A stretch of DNA of 60,000 bases from Symsagittifera roscoffensis. Its lineage: Eukaryota; Xenacoelomorpha; Acoela; Convolutidae. The translations under genes were made by a program, and so were the position numbers. The stretch lies in assembly GCF_963678635.1 (NCBI RefSeq), contig NC_087064.1, forward strand, positions 29,802,189-29,862,188, written 5' to 3'. Below are positions 40,001-49,506 of the stretch, piece by piece. Below the pieces are notes generated by a model, which saw nothing but the letters and a program-made list of their open reading frames with translations, made no database searches and was not told the DNA's origin. The first letter of the stretch is position 1. Each line of letters opens with the position of its first letter.

Positions 40001-42082
40001 TGGTCTTCTGAGCTCCGTGTTGCTCTTGTATGCCGCTGTCTTGCATCGCGCCAAAACCATGGGAGCCGTCTCTCTCAAGTTTCCTACCGAGACAGCATCC
40101 ACTGAAGGACTACTCAATCCCTCTACTTCTCTCTTCCTCTTGCGAGTCTTCACATCTCTGCTTGAGGGTGTCGTGGTTATCATCACTGATTCGACCTCTC
40201 TGTCTACCTCCAACCCTTCCAACTCTTGCCTCCCCCCTTCTCGAGCCTTAAGGATATTAGTACTTTTAATCATATTACTAGTCCCAACCTTATCCCCTTT
40301 TATATCATCAACTATTTTATCTACAGTTTTTTGTTTCAGAGTAAAGCTGTCTTCACATTTTTCTTCTCTAGTCTTTGATCGTGAATTCCTCAGCTCTATC
40401 AGCTTGTTCAGCAGCTCCTTTCTCGCCTTCTCATCCAGGCCCGTCCCCATCAGAAGCGGTTCTCCAAACTTCACGACTGTGTCCCACAGTTCATCCTTGA
40501 ATTTGTCCAGCGTCGTCTCGCTGCCCACTTCTTGATTGAATTCCTTCAAGAACTTTTGCCAAGCGTCGTCCTCCAGAGTCCCCAGGAACATGTCCTTATT
40601 TCCTTCGAATGTATTCTTCTCCCTTTCCTCCGAACTCAAGAGTGTCATCCCCATATTGGAGGTCTCGCTCGCCAATGGCAATTCCAGATTCTTCCGGGGA
40701 GACGGGGTCAGAGGTGGAGTGGCAGTATCTGCCCAATTCTCCTCACTCAAGTCTTTCAACAGCTCTTGAGTGGTGAGCTCCTCACCTGATGGTCTTAGTT
40801 CAGGCGTATTCCCCACTTCCATGTCCTCGCCGGCTTCGCTGAGAGTTTCATCCATACTCTCTTCTTCTGACTCAGCTCTTCTCTCGAGAATTCTTTTGAA
40901 CCGGTCTTCCACGGGTCCACTCCTCTTGTCTCCAGGTGTATCTACTGACAGTGGTGATGGTGTCGCCGGGTCCAATCTCTTGTACTCCGTCAGGGCCACA
41001 TACAGTTGACCTGCTGCATCCAGTTCTTTTCCCTCCTGTCTCATTTCCACCTGTTCTAAGCCATAGGGTGCCCTATACTTTCGTGTCGCGAATTTCATGT
41101 CGTCCACCAATGCAACATGCCCCTCCATCATGATCATCCTGCCATCATCCCATATTGGTAGCATGTTCTCAAGTCCCTCCTGCTTAAGAGCTCTCAAGAC
41201 CTTTCGCACCTCATATCCGGGGGGCTGCGAGCCTCTCATCTTTTTTGCTTGCGTCGTCCACGAATTTATCTTCGCCTCGCTAGTGTGGAAATAAACCGCC
41301 GCCGTATAGCCGACGAACAGGGGGTCCCAGCCATCAGTGAAGTCTTTCTGCATTTCCTCCGTTGTCATCCTCGCAATTATGGATGGAACTACTAAGGGAC
41401 TGTTCATCCCTAAGGTCATCCTCCTGACTATCGGGAACTCAGGCATGGTGGCTGGCAGGATCTCTTTCTCCATTATGGCCTCCAGCTCCCTCTTAACCAG
41501 TGCAAAGCTGTCCTTCCAAGCAGGAATCCTCAAGATCTCCCGTCCGTCTGCTGCCAGTGGGTTCAAGTTCCAGAACTTGGGATATGTCTCGATGGGGCCC
41601 TCGCGTTTGCCTCCCATTCTACATTGCAGCTGTCCCCTGAAGTTGTACACTATCAACTCGGCATCTTTCACTTTTCCAAAGAGTACCGTATTGCTCATTT
41701 GTGCCCTGAGCACCTCCTGCCGACACCAATTGAGCGCCGTCCCATCCAGTACGCTGATAAGACTCAAGTGCGTTACAGAGTAACGATACGTTGTCACCAG
41801 GGGATCTGGAAATGCGTACGTCACTGCTGGACCGTAAATGCAGGTTACCACCTCCTCTAGACCCCGGATTATCCCCATGGGGTCCGACCTCATTGCCAGG
41901 CACAGGTCCGTCAACAGAGGCATACCTCCATTCATCTTCTTCCACTCTTCTCTCGATTTTGGGTTCTTCTCTTCACCCGTCATGTGCCAATTCTGCATCA
42001 TGAGGTATTGCACTAACAGCGTCTTCAACCCCGCGGCACACTTGTAGGAATAGGTGTCGATACTCGAGTGTACCTTCCCCAT
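37028..42082 (-). CDS. X2 large accessory protein of element C, main part (function unknown)
   Basis: A 1684-codon open frame, the best preserved copy of the large accessory protein. Recognisable conserved blocks with B: AFPDPL, CRMGG, FWNLNP, YVSGVMGIAYNPF, LRPSWCPHPHAS, CHCLAQTVWYP, PWFRATLTSW and LTHRNAITT. A cysteine cluster (CLDSTCGSGEHTCDGRSC, about 38.6 kb) could bind metal. A basic KTRKRKREVEG run (about 40.13-40.16 kb) resembles a nuclear signal. The C-terminus is acidic (SSDDEEELL). I see no enzymatic motif and no membrane segment. The ATG at 42082 is just downstream of a 29-bp loss that breaks the link to the N-terminal part (42025-44091), so this start may be artificial; the protein was originally longer. 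Confidence 0.85.
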   Translation of the reverse strand: MGKVHSSIDTYSYKCAAGLKTLLVQYLMMQNWHMTGEEKNPKSREEWKKMNGGMPLLTDLCLAMRSDPMGIIRGLEEVVTCIYGPAVTYAFPDPLVTTYRYSVTHLSLISVLDGTALNWCRQEVLRAQMSNTVLFGKVKDAELIVYNFRGQLQCRMGGKREGPIETYPKFWNLNPLAADGREILRIPAWKDSFALVKRELEAIMEKEILPATMPEFPIVRRMTLGMNSPLVVPSIIARMTTEEMQKDFTDGWDPLFVGYTAAVYFHTSEAKINSWTTQAKKMRGSQPPGYEVRKVLRALKQEGLENMLPIWDDGRMIMMEGHVALVDDMKFATRKYRAPYGLEQVEMRQEGKELDAAGQLYVALTEYKRLDPATPSPLSVDTPGDKRSGPVEDRFKRILERRAESEEESMDETLSEAGEDMEVGNTPELRPSGEELTTQELLKDLSEENWADTATPPLTPSPRKNLELPLASETSNMGMTLLSSEEREKNTFEGNKDMFLGTLEDDAWQKFLKEFNQEVGSETTLDKFKDELWDTVVKFGEPLLMGTGLDEKARKELLNKLIELRNSRSKTREEKCEDSFTLKQKTVDKIVDDIKGDKVGTSNMIKSTNILKAREGGRQELEGLEVDREVESVMITTTPSSRDVKTRKRKREVEGLSSPSVDAVSVGNLRETAPMVLARCKTAAYKSNTELRRPLEVEREIEASISSTSEEDFKPQKINVKRGSTDGQTGEVDVGKEWVSKGHQATGKQVTSDPLERSKTRNTSRPWWVALETLKEMEDCLKKLDSGVARKRRNWATQQKAEVNKIELANQLKRSWQNLLKDHFEETMRTPSSAPPLMANPFVRTAGQLMFTWSLVGIELETLTSYDRLKLGSKKLDVYQALMQHVARDNSGLSLARRKDATCFLRWIMSMMSDSTILACYQRASGSRTVEKRVSTIILNVYQSTGIEKEDGSRLSLENHRKLDAVRRFYNKKFEEHDVHRNLASPEQYSRLSEKGEYQYVSGVMGIAYNPFLDSETGGAHKNHEVAELLKFWTEKIVEIDAVEKERPSLGLILEKTPEEVSIPRSNKRVEVNMGDGNGLLITNLGVVWKLLRPSWCPHPHASLIEETTERVRLAPTEDEDLAKLSVVHKLILPQMKESGEKTNSLESAKKMEPGSCLDSTCGSGEHTCDGRSCVRILSFQKEDLVTWFEDITEREKSEVQIVAECYARTTVNIATALGFFSRMCSLQSLERLESEHHLVTALSVESWPGVLQVTQKHIRSWKVGLEAEMGFPMSEAYGLPLNAKSLIGSMMANLFGSHYPLHMAMVEASSQRILVDKAFSVPKCVRLARVSHHSHKLLRKIRGTVPKELRDDLSEIWGEELLKLESENTSDHERQNVIGKPVGGTPNMGENDTMHEKMMELEPLLEASGERNLRSIEITHGECPCHCLAQTVWYPDHKNLCLVWDMEEIRSIGLPDHRQKVTLLVVSTMLALRWIEENITKYREAKTPTAESIYAIDYSRRLELFETACKVFAIPMEVRHVWSRLRYFPWFRATLTSWLYRTTKDHMRKHQKEYRQFQAEIGPEAFKRPLLTHRNAITTGWKRVGKMSRDNTKARESILEEDLAKNVSLSLHNSFCLNRESRVKALPNQAKRLQEQREWMRSYEQLKAWEEIVISSDDEEELLRQFAVSSTSGDGTSKAKSAK

Positions 42083-43997
42083 TGACAGGGGGAAGACACC
42101 AGTTCCCCATGGGTTAAGAGCACTAGTGCCAGATACCCATCAACCCGAAGTGTCTCCACTCCTCGACTAAACATGTACGCTGGGCCCATGTTGAACAAGT
42201 ATCTGGGGTAGACCAGATATAAAGCCAAGAGCAGGCTGATGGGCATGCCCAGTATCTCCTGCACGAAGGCTCCAAAGATAGTCGCTTTGGTGCCGAACAT
42301 TTCCGCCATGAATTCTTTCCCCCAGCAAGGACTCAAGAACTTAAGACTCTCATGATCCCTTCTAGTCCTCAGCTCACCCTCTGCGTGCTCTCTCCAGAAC
42401 CCTCCAATCGTCACTTCATTGGCTGCCGAGACAAATCTAGCCACCGTCATCTCTCTTCCTTCGGCCAGCTCCAGTTGTTTCTCCAGAAAACTCCAGACTT
42501 GTTTCACGAGGGGTGGTGCTTCCTCCCTCGTCCTATTCGTGGCGTTCTCCAGCCTTGGTGTCAAAAATGGCCACCAGCCATTCTCTTGCGTCAGACGATA
42601 TGCCATCGACTCTAATTGTTTCTCCGTTCCGGCCACATTTTTTCTCTCGTTGCTCGGGCCTCTAGACTTGCCGGTGGAACCTGTGATCGTCACCTCCATG
42701 CTCCGAAACCACAAGCTGGTCTTCAATTGGTTTATCGCCGGGTGATCGTCCCCGATGACTGGGCTGAACTTAAGTTGCCTGGTAAAGTTCGATATCTCTA
42801 GCAAGAGCACCTCGTCCAATACGATCAGGATGTCGGCTAATCCATAAAAGCCCCTCAGTGCATGAGATATGTCCGCCCATGCCGCTGCCAACTCTGACTT
42901 GCGGAGCCTCAGGTTCGATGGCTCCAATTCCCGATTGGGGGCTGCCCTTAGAATTCGCCATTCGTTTCCCTCTGCTATCAGGATCAAGACCGCGTACACG
43001 AATTGTAGGGCGGGTGGCATGTTCGCGTATCCAGGGGATGTAGTGAACACCACTTTCGTCTTGGAGCCGAATCTCGAGACAACATTCTCTTGCACCTCAT
43101 TCATCGCCGCAAACAACGTCTGAATGGCTTCCCATATCTTCCTCGTTGTTGGTTCATTGCCCTTCAGCTGCTCAAGAAGTCCCGCCGCGTGCAGATGATC
43201 ATTCATTCCTGCAAACAATAGCAGCTCAGGCTCACAGGGCATCTCCGACTTTATTGCCACCACTAGAGTTAACATCTGGTTTAGTTCGGCTCCTGGCAAA
43301 GAGTATATCAGAGTCTCCGGCCAAAACAGCTTAGGAGACGTTCCTTCGAAGTCTGATCCCGCCACAATGACTACCCTTGCAGCAGCTGGATCTGCTCTAT
43401 CGTAAACTGCCAAAGTCTTGGCCAGCTGGGTGCTCCCACAGGGCTTCCCGTACCTGGGATCTTCCGCCAATTTCGAGCCTTCGTACGCGGCATCTGGCAA
43501 TTCGATTTCCCCCGGATTCAGCAGCTTGTCCACCACCCTCAATTGTGCCGGGGTCGCCAATCTGATCCTGGCGATGCTCGTTCGGTGTTTGGGGGGTTCT
43601 GCTATGAGTCCAGGACTCCCCAGCAGCTTGAGAGGTCTATAGTTGATGGGTCCCATGATCGCTTTCGTGGGAATTCCGGTCAGGTCCGCGGTCTCCATCA
43701 GTTTTACTCTCGAGGAGTGCGTCTCATGAGCCTTCAACCAGTCCACGCAATGGTGTCTGCTCAAGTCTTCGTGCGACACTCGTTCAATACCCAGAGTCTC
43801 CGCCAATTCTCGCCTACATTCCAAACCTTCTAGGTCCAGCCCTTTCACCTTCTCTAGATATCTCAAGCGAGCGGTCTCCATAGGCCTCTCCACCCGCTTG
43901 CTCTCTGCCACTACCACTGAGGATATTGCCGATCCTGGAGGCGTTGATGACGTCACCTCCTCAGACTCCATTGGCGTGGCACTCGACAATCTGGCCT
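38527..43997 (-). repeat. Tandem duplication in C accessory region, copy 1 (5471 bp)
   Basis: Nearly identical (about 99% by eye) to 44018-49514 in the same orientation. A 20-bp filler (43998-44017) separates the copies. This copy is joined to the natural X2 end at 38526. It lacks 29 bp near 42092, including a short palindrome, but is otherwise open. Confidence 0.9.
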
Positions 43998-44091
43998 GGT
44001 TGCTCCTTGAGCTGTCTCCAGATCTTCTTTTTGAAAGGACAGTATCCTGACACATGATCGTCCGTCGCAGGTGTGCTCTCCACTCCCACAC
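42025..44091 (-). CDS. X2 N-terminal part of element C, copy 1: SGNH-like domain
   Basis: A 688-codon open frame. The first ~35 codons are out-of-frame reading across the duplication junction; homology starts at ARLSSATPMESEEV. After a GIERVSH...CVDWLKAHE segment (like VDWLLAEQE of B X1) comes the SGNH-like domain: VIVAGSDFEGT, FAGMNDHL, TSPGYANMP, AAAWADISHALRG. As in B, no GDS nucleophile is present. It then continues without a stop into the large X2 protein (GWWPFLTPRL, MPISLLLALYLVYP), so X2 is one polypeptide in this family. The last ~20 codons are out of frame after the 29-bp loss near 42092. Confidence 0.82.
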   Translation of the reverse strand: MWEWRAHLRRTIMCQDTVLSKRRSGDSSRSNQARLSSATPMESEEVTSSTPPGSAISSVVVAESKRVERPMETARLRYLEKVKGLDLEGLECRRELAETLGIERVSHEDLSRHHCVDWLKAHETHSSRVKLMETADLTGIPTKAIMGPINYRPLKLLGSPGLIAEPPKHRTSIARIRLATPAQLRVVDKLLNPGEIELPDAAYEGSKLAEDPRYGKPCGSTQLAKTLAVYDRADPAAARVVIVAGSDFEGTSPKLFWPETLIYSLPGAELNQMLTLVVAIKSEMPCEPELLLFAGMNDHLHAAGLLEQLKGNEPTTRKIWEAIQTLFAAMNEVQENVVSRFGSKTKVVFTTSPGYANMPPALQFVYAVLILIAEGNEWRILRAAPNRELEPSNLRLRKSELAAAWADISHALRGFYGLADILIVLDEVLLLEISNFTRQLKFSPVIGDDHPAINQLKTSLWFRSMEVTITGSTGKSRGPSNERKNVAGTEKQLESMAYRLTQENGWWPFLTPRLENATNRTREEAPPLVKQVWSFLEKQLELAEGREMTVARFVSAANEVTIGGFWREHAEGELRTRRDHESLKFLSPCWGKEFMAEMFGTKATIFGAFVQEILGMPISLLLALYLVYPRYLFNMGPAYMFSRGVETLRVDGYLALVLLTHGELVSSPCQWGRYTRVSTPIPTSVPRG

Positions 44092-45713
44092 GTAGAATCC
44101 AGACAGCTACCCGGCTCCATCTTCTTTGCAGACTCGAGATTGTTCGTCTTTTCGCCTGACTCCTTCATCTGAGGTAAGATCAGTTTGTGCACCACACTCA
44201 ACTTTGCCAAATCTTCATCTTCCGTTGGTGCTAACCTCACCCGCTCGGTGGTCTCCTCGATCAGACTCGCGTGGGGATGTGGGCACCAGGAGGGTCTTAG
44301 TAACTTCCATACCACTCCCAAGTTCGTGATCAACAAGCCATTGCCATCACCCATGTTCACTTCAACTCTCTTGTTCGAGCGCGGTATGCTCACCTCCTCC
44401 GGTGTTTTCTCAAGAATCAGGCCCAGGCTCGGCCTCTCTTTCTCCACCGCGTCTATTTCCACTATTTTTTCTGTCCAAAACTTCAGCAGCTCCGCTACCT
44501 CGTGGTTCTTGTGAGCGCCTCCAGTTTCTGAGTCTAAGAAGGGGTTGTAGGCTATCCCCATCACTCCTGACACGTATTGGTATTCCCCCTTCTCACTGAG
44601 TCTCGAGTACTGCTCTGGCGAGGCCAGGTTACGGTGAACATCATGTTCTTCGAATTTCTTATTGTAAAACCTCCGTACCTCGTCCAGCTTTCTGTGGTTC
44701 TCTAGGGATAGTCTGGAACCATCTTCCTTTTCTATTCCAGTACTCTGATATACGTTTAAGATGATCGTTGAGACTCTCTTCTCCACGGTTCTACTTCCGC
44801 TTGCTCTTTGGTAGCACGCCAAGATGGTGCTATCAGACATCATTGACATTATCCATCTCAAGAAACATGTGGCGTCCTTCCTCCTAGCCAGGCTCAAGCC
44901 TGAATTATCCCTGGCCACGTGCTGCATCAGTGCTTGATACACGTCTAGCTTCTTGCTTCCTAATTTCAACCTGTCATACGAGGTCAGTGTCTCCAACTCT
45001 ATTCCCACCAGACTCCAGGTGAACATCAATTGTCCTGCGGTTCTAACGAAGGGATTCGCCATCAATGGCGGTGCTGATGAGGGGGTCCTCATTGCCTCTT
45101 CAAAATGATCCTTCAATAAGTTCTGCCAGGACCTCTTCAGCTGGTTTGCCAATTCTATCTTGTTAACCTCGGCCTTTTGCTGGGTGGCCCAATTGCGTCG
45201 TTTGCGAGCTACTCCACTGTCCAACTTCTTCAAGCAGTCTTCCATTTCCTTCAATGTCTCGAGGGCCACCCACCATGGCCGGGAGGTGTTCCTCGTCTTG
45301 CTCCTCTCCAGTGGATCACTCGTCACTTGCTTCCCCGTGGCCTGGTGTCCCTTCGAGACCCATTCCTTGCCGACATCCACTTCCCCTGTCTGTCCGTCCG
45401 TTGAACCTCTTTTCACGTTTATCTTCTGGGGCTTGAAGTCTTCCTCCGATGTCGAACTGATGGAAGCCTCTATTTCCCTCTCTACTTCGAGTGGTCTTCT
45501 GAGCTCCGTGTTGCTCTTGTATGCCGCTGTCTTGCATCGCGCCAAAACCATGGGCGCCGTCTCTCTCAAGTTTCCTACCGAGACAGCATCCACTGAAGGA
45601 CTACTCAATCCCTCTACTTCTCTCTTCCTCTTGCGAGTCTTCACATCTCTGCTTGAGGGTGTCGTGGTTATCATCACTGATTCGACCTCACTGTCTTCCT
45701 CCAACCCTTCCAA
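43953..45713 (-). pseudogene. X2 fragment of C, copy 2: middle part fused across the junction
   Basis: Open from the basic KTRKRKREVEG region through YVSGVMGIAYNPF, LRPSWCPH and the cysteine cluster to LSFQKEDLE. The duplication junction then follows, after which it reads ETAQGATRP and an out-of-frame tail ending at 43953. The same tail ends X1 at 49470, because both run into the same repeated sequence in the same wrong frame. An upstream 1-2 nt change near 45720 separates it from the preceding fragment. Confidence 0.85.
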
Positions 45714-46468
45714 CTCTTGCCTCCCCCTTCTCGAGCCTTAAGGATATTAGTACTTTTAATCATATTACTAGTCCCAACCTTATCCCCTTTTATATCATCA
45801 ACTATTTTATCTACAGTTTTTTGTTTCAGAGTAGAGCTGTCTTCACATTTTTCTTCTCTAGTCTTTGATCGTGAATTCCTCAGCTCTATCAGCTTGTTCA
45901 GCAGCTCCTTTCTCGCCTTCTCATCCAGGCCCGTCCCCATCAGAAGCGGTTCTCCAAACTTCACGACTGTGTCCCACAGTTCATCCTTGAATTTGTCCAG
46001 CGTCGTCTCGCTGCCCACTTCTTGATTGAATTCCATCAAGAACTTTTGCCAAGCGTCGTCCTCCAGAGTCCCCAGGAACATGTCCTTATTTCCTTCGAAT
46101 GTATTCTTCTCCCTTTCCTCCGAACTCAAGAGTGTCATCCCCATATTGGAGGTCTCGCTCGCCAATGGCAATTCCAGATTCTTCCGGGGAGACGGGGTCA
46201 GAGGTGGAGTGGCAGTATCTGCCCAATTCTCCTCACTCAAGTCTTTCAACAGCTCTTGAGTGGTGAGCTCCTCACCTGATGGTCTTGGTTCAGGCGTATT
46301 CCCCACTTCCATGTCCTCGCCGGCTTCGCTGAGAGTTTCATCCATACTCTCTTCTTCTGACTCAGCTCTTCTTCTCTCGAGAATTCTTTTGAACCGGTCT
46401 TCCACGGGTCCACTCCTCTTGTCTCCAGGTGTATCTACTGACAGTGGTGATGGTGTCGCCGGGTCCAA
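45674..46468 (-). pseudogene. X2 fragment of C, copy 2: low-complexity region
   Basis: DPATPSPLSVDTPGDKR through LKQKTVDKIVDDIKGD, matching copy 1. It is preceded by a TAA where copy 1 has Tyr (ALTEYKR), and ends out of frame near 45720. It has one extra Arg codon (RRRAESE) relative to copy 1. Confidence 0.85.
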
Positions 46469-46516
46469 TCTCTTTTACTCCGTCAGGGCCACATACAGTT
46501 GACCTGCTGCATCCAG

Positions 46517-46753
46517 TTATTTTCCCTCCTGTCTCATTTCCACCTGTTCTAAGCCATAGGGTGCCCTATACTTTCGTGTCGCGAATTTCATGTCGTCCAC
46601 CAATGCAACATGCCCCTCCATCATGATCATCCTGCCATCATCCCATATTGGTAGCATGTTCTCAAGTCCCTCCTGCTTAAGAGCTCTCAAGACCTTTCGT
46701 ACCTCATATCCGGGGGCTGCGAGCCTCTCATCTTTTTTGCTTGCGTCGTCCAC
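46517..46753 (-). pseudogene. X2 fragment of C, copy 2: short piece between lesions
   Basis: GYEVRKVLRALKQEGLENML through EQVEMRQEGK, identical to copy 1. It is bounded upstream by a single-base loss in a G run near 46713 and downstream by a TAA where copy 1 has Glu (EGKELDA). Confidence 0.85.
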
Positions 46754-48516
46754 GAATTTATCTTCGCCTCGCTAGTGTGGAAATAAACCGCCGCCGTATA
46801 GCCGACGAACAGGGGGTCCCAGCCATCAGTGAAGTCTTTCTGCATTTCCTCCGTTGTCATCCTCGCAATTATGGATGGAACTACTAAGGGACTGTTCATC
46901 CCTAAGGTCATCCTCCTGACTATCGGGAACTCAGGCATGGTGGCTGGCAGGATCTCTTTCTCCATTATGGCCTCCAGCTCCCTCTTAACCAGTGCAAAGC
47001 TGTCCTTCCAAGCCGGAATCCTCAAGATCTCCCGTCCGTCTGCTGCCAGTGGGTTCAAGTTCCAGAACTTGCGATATGTCTCGATGGGGCCCTCGCGTTT
47101 GCCTCCCATTCTACATTGCAGCTGTCCCCTGAAGTTGTACACTATCAACTCGGCATCTTTCACTTTTCCAAAGAATACCGTATTGCTCATTTGTGCCCTG
47201 AGCACCTCCTGCCGACACCAATTGAGCGCCGTCCCATCCAGTACGCTGATAAGACTCAAGTGCGTTACAGAGTAACGATACGTTGTCACCAGGGGATCTG
47301 GAAATGCGTACGTCACTGCTGGACCGTAAATGCAGGTTACCACCTCCTCTAGACCCCGGATTATCCCCATCGGGTCCGACCTCATTGCCAGGCACAGGTC
47401 CGTCAACAGAGGCATACCTCCATTCATCTTCTTCCACTCTTCTCTCGATTTTGGGTTCTTTTCTTCACCCGTCATGTGCCGATTCTGCATCATGAGGTAT
47501 TGCACTAACAGCGTCTTCAACCCCGCGGCACACTTGTAGGAATAGGTGTTGATACTCGAGTGTACCTTCCCCATTGACAGGGGCTCCCCATATTTCATCA
47601 ATCGATGAAATGACACCAGTTCCCCATGGGTTAAGAGCACTAGTGCCAGATACCCATCAACGCGAAGTGTCTCACTTCCTCGACTAAACATGTACGCTGG
47701 GCCCATGTTGAACAAGTATCTGGGGTAGACCAGATATAAAGCCAAGAGCAGGCTGATGGGCATGCCCAGTATCTCCTGCACGAAGGCTCCAAAGATAGTC
47801 GCTTTGGTGCCGAACATTTCCGCCATGAATTCTTTCCCCCAGCAAGGACTCAAGAACTTAAGAATCTCATGATCCCTTCTAGTCCTCAGCTCACCCTCTG
47901 CGTGCTCTCTCCAGAACCCTCCAATCGTCACTTCATTGGCTGCCGAGACAAATCTAGCCACCGTCATCTCTCTTCCTTCGGCCAGCTCCAGTTGTTTCTC
48001 CAGAAAACTCCAGACTTGTTTCACGAGGGGTGGTGCTTCCTCCCTCGTCCTATTCGTGGCGTTCTCCAGCCTTGGTGTCAAAAATGGCCACCAGCCATTC
48101 TCTTGCGTCAAACGATATGCCATCGACTCTAATTGTTTCTCCGTTCCGGCCACATTTTTTCTCTCGTTGCTCGGGCCTCTAGACTTGCCGGTGGAACCTG
48201 TGATCGTCACCTCCATGCTCCGAAACCACAAGCTGGCCGTCAATTGGTTTATCGCCGGGTGATCGTCCCCGATGACTGGGCTGAACTTAAGTTGCCTGGC
48301 AAAGTTCGATATCTCTAGCAAGAGCACCTCGTCCAATACGATCAGGATGTCGGCTAATCCATAAAAGCCCCTCAGTGCATGAGATATGTCCGCCCATGCC
48401 GCTGCCAACTCTGACTTGCGGAGCCTCAGGTTCGATGGCTCCAATTCCCGATTGGGGGCTGCCATTAGAATTCGCCATTCGTTTCCCTCTGCTATCAGGA
48501 TCGAGACCGCGTACAC
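46687..48516 (-). pseudogene. X2 fragment of C, copy 2: SGNH-like end into large domain
   Basis: 609 codons continuous across the site where copy 1 has its 29-bp loss (HRLMKYGEPLSMGKVHSS), so it documents the undamaged sequence there. It starts after a TAA (48517-48519) that replaces the Gln codon of copy 1 (ALQFVYA), and ends at the G-run frameshift near 46713. Confidence 0.87.
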
Positions 48517-48519
48517 GAA

Positions 48520-49077
48520 TTATAGGGCGGGTGGCATGTTCGCGTATCCAGGGGATGTAGTGAACACCACCTTCGTCTTGGAGCCGAATCTCGAGACAAC
48601 ATTCTCTTGCACCTCATTCATCGCCGCAAACAACGTCTGAATGGCTTCCCATGTCTTCCTCGGTGTTGGTTCATTGCCCTTCAGCTGCTCAAGAAGTCCC
48701 ACCGCGTGCAGATGATCATTCATTCCTGCAAACAATAGCAGCTCATGCTCACAGGGCATCTCCGACTTTATTGCCACCACTAGAGTTAACATCTGGTTTA
48801 GTTCGGCTCCTGGCAAAGAGTATATCAGAGTCTCCGGCCAAAACAGCTTAGGAGACGTTCCTTCGAAGTCTGATCCCGCCACAATGACTACCCTTGCAGC
48901 AGCTGGATCTGCTCTATCGTAAACTGCCAAAGTCTTGGCCAGCTGGGTGCTCCCACAGGGCTTCCCGTACCTGGGATCTTCCGCCAATTTCGAGCCTTCG
49001 TACGCGGCATCTGGCAATTCCATTTCCCCCGGATTCAGCAGCTTGTCCACCACCCTCAATTGTGCCGGGGTCGCCAA
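48520..49077 (-). pseudogene. X2 fragment of C, copy 2: SGNH-like domain core
   Basis: Carries VIVAGSDFEGT, LFAGMNDHL and TSPGYANMPPAL of the SGNH-like domain, ending at the Gln-to-stop change. In frame with the flanking fragments; only nonsense codons separate them. Confidence 0.85.
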
Positions 49078-49152
49078 TCTGATCCTGGCGATGCTCGTTC
49101 GGTGTTTGGGGGGTTCTGCTATGAGTCCAGGACTCCCCAGCAGCTTGAGAGG

Positions 49153-49506
49153 TCAATAGTTGATGGGTCCCATGATCGCTTTCGTGGGAATTCCGGTCAG
49201 GTCCGCGGTCTCCATCAGTTTTACTCTCGAGGAGTGCGTCTCATGAGCCTTCAACCAGTCCACGCAATGGTGTCTGCTCAAGTCTTCGTGCGACACTCGT
49301 TCAATACCCAGAGTCTCCGCCAATTCTCGCCTACATTCCAAACCTTCTAGGTCCAGCCCTTTCACCTTCTCTAGATATCTCAAGCGAGCGGTCTCCATAG
49401 GCCTCTCCACCCGCTTGCTCTCTGCCACTACCACTGAGGATATTGCCGAACCTGGAGGCGTTGATGACGTCACCTCCTCAGACTCCATTGGCGTGGCACT
49501 CGACAA
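49153..49506 (-). pseudogene. X2 fragment of C, copy 2: N-terminal linker
   Basis: SSATPMESEEVTSS through CVDWLKAHETHSS to MGPINY, then TGA where copy 1 has Arg (NYRPLKL). The frame is -1 relative to X1, which overlaps it by about 40 nt. I do not see a canonical slippery heptamer in this overlap, unlike in B. The first ATG in frame is in TPMESEE. Confidence 0.75.

Noticed and set aside
39669-40535. Long plus-strand open frame (288 codons) and many others opposite X1/X2 and gag-pol
   Set aside because: They mirror the minus-strand coding frames, show biased Ser/Leu/Pro composition, repeat in the duplicated copy, and match no family.
37028-42082. X2 as a retroviral-type envelope protein
   Set aside because: It has the right position, but no signal peptide, no transmembrane segment and no cysteine-rich ectodomain pattern.
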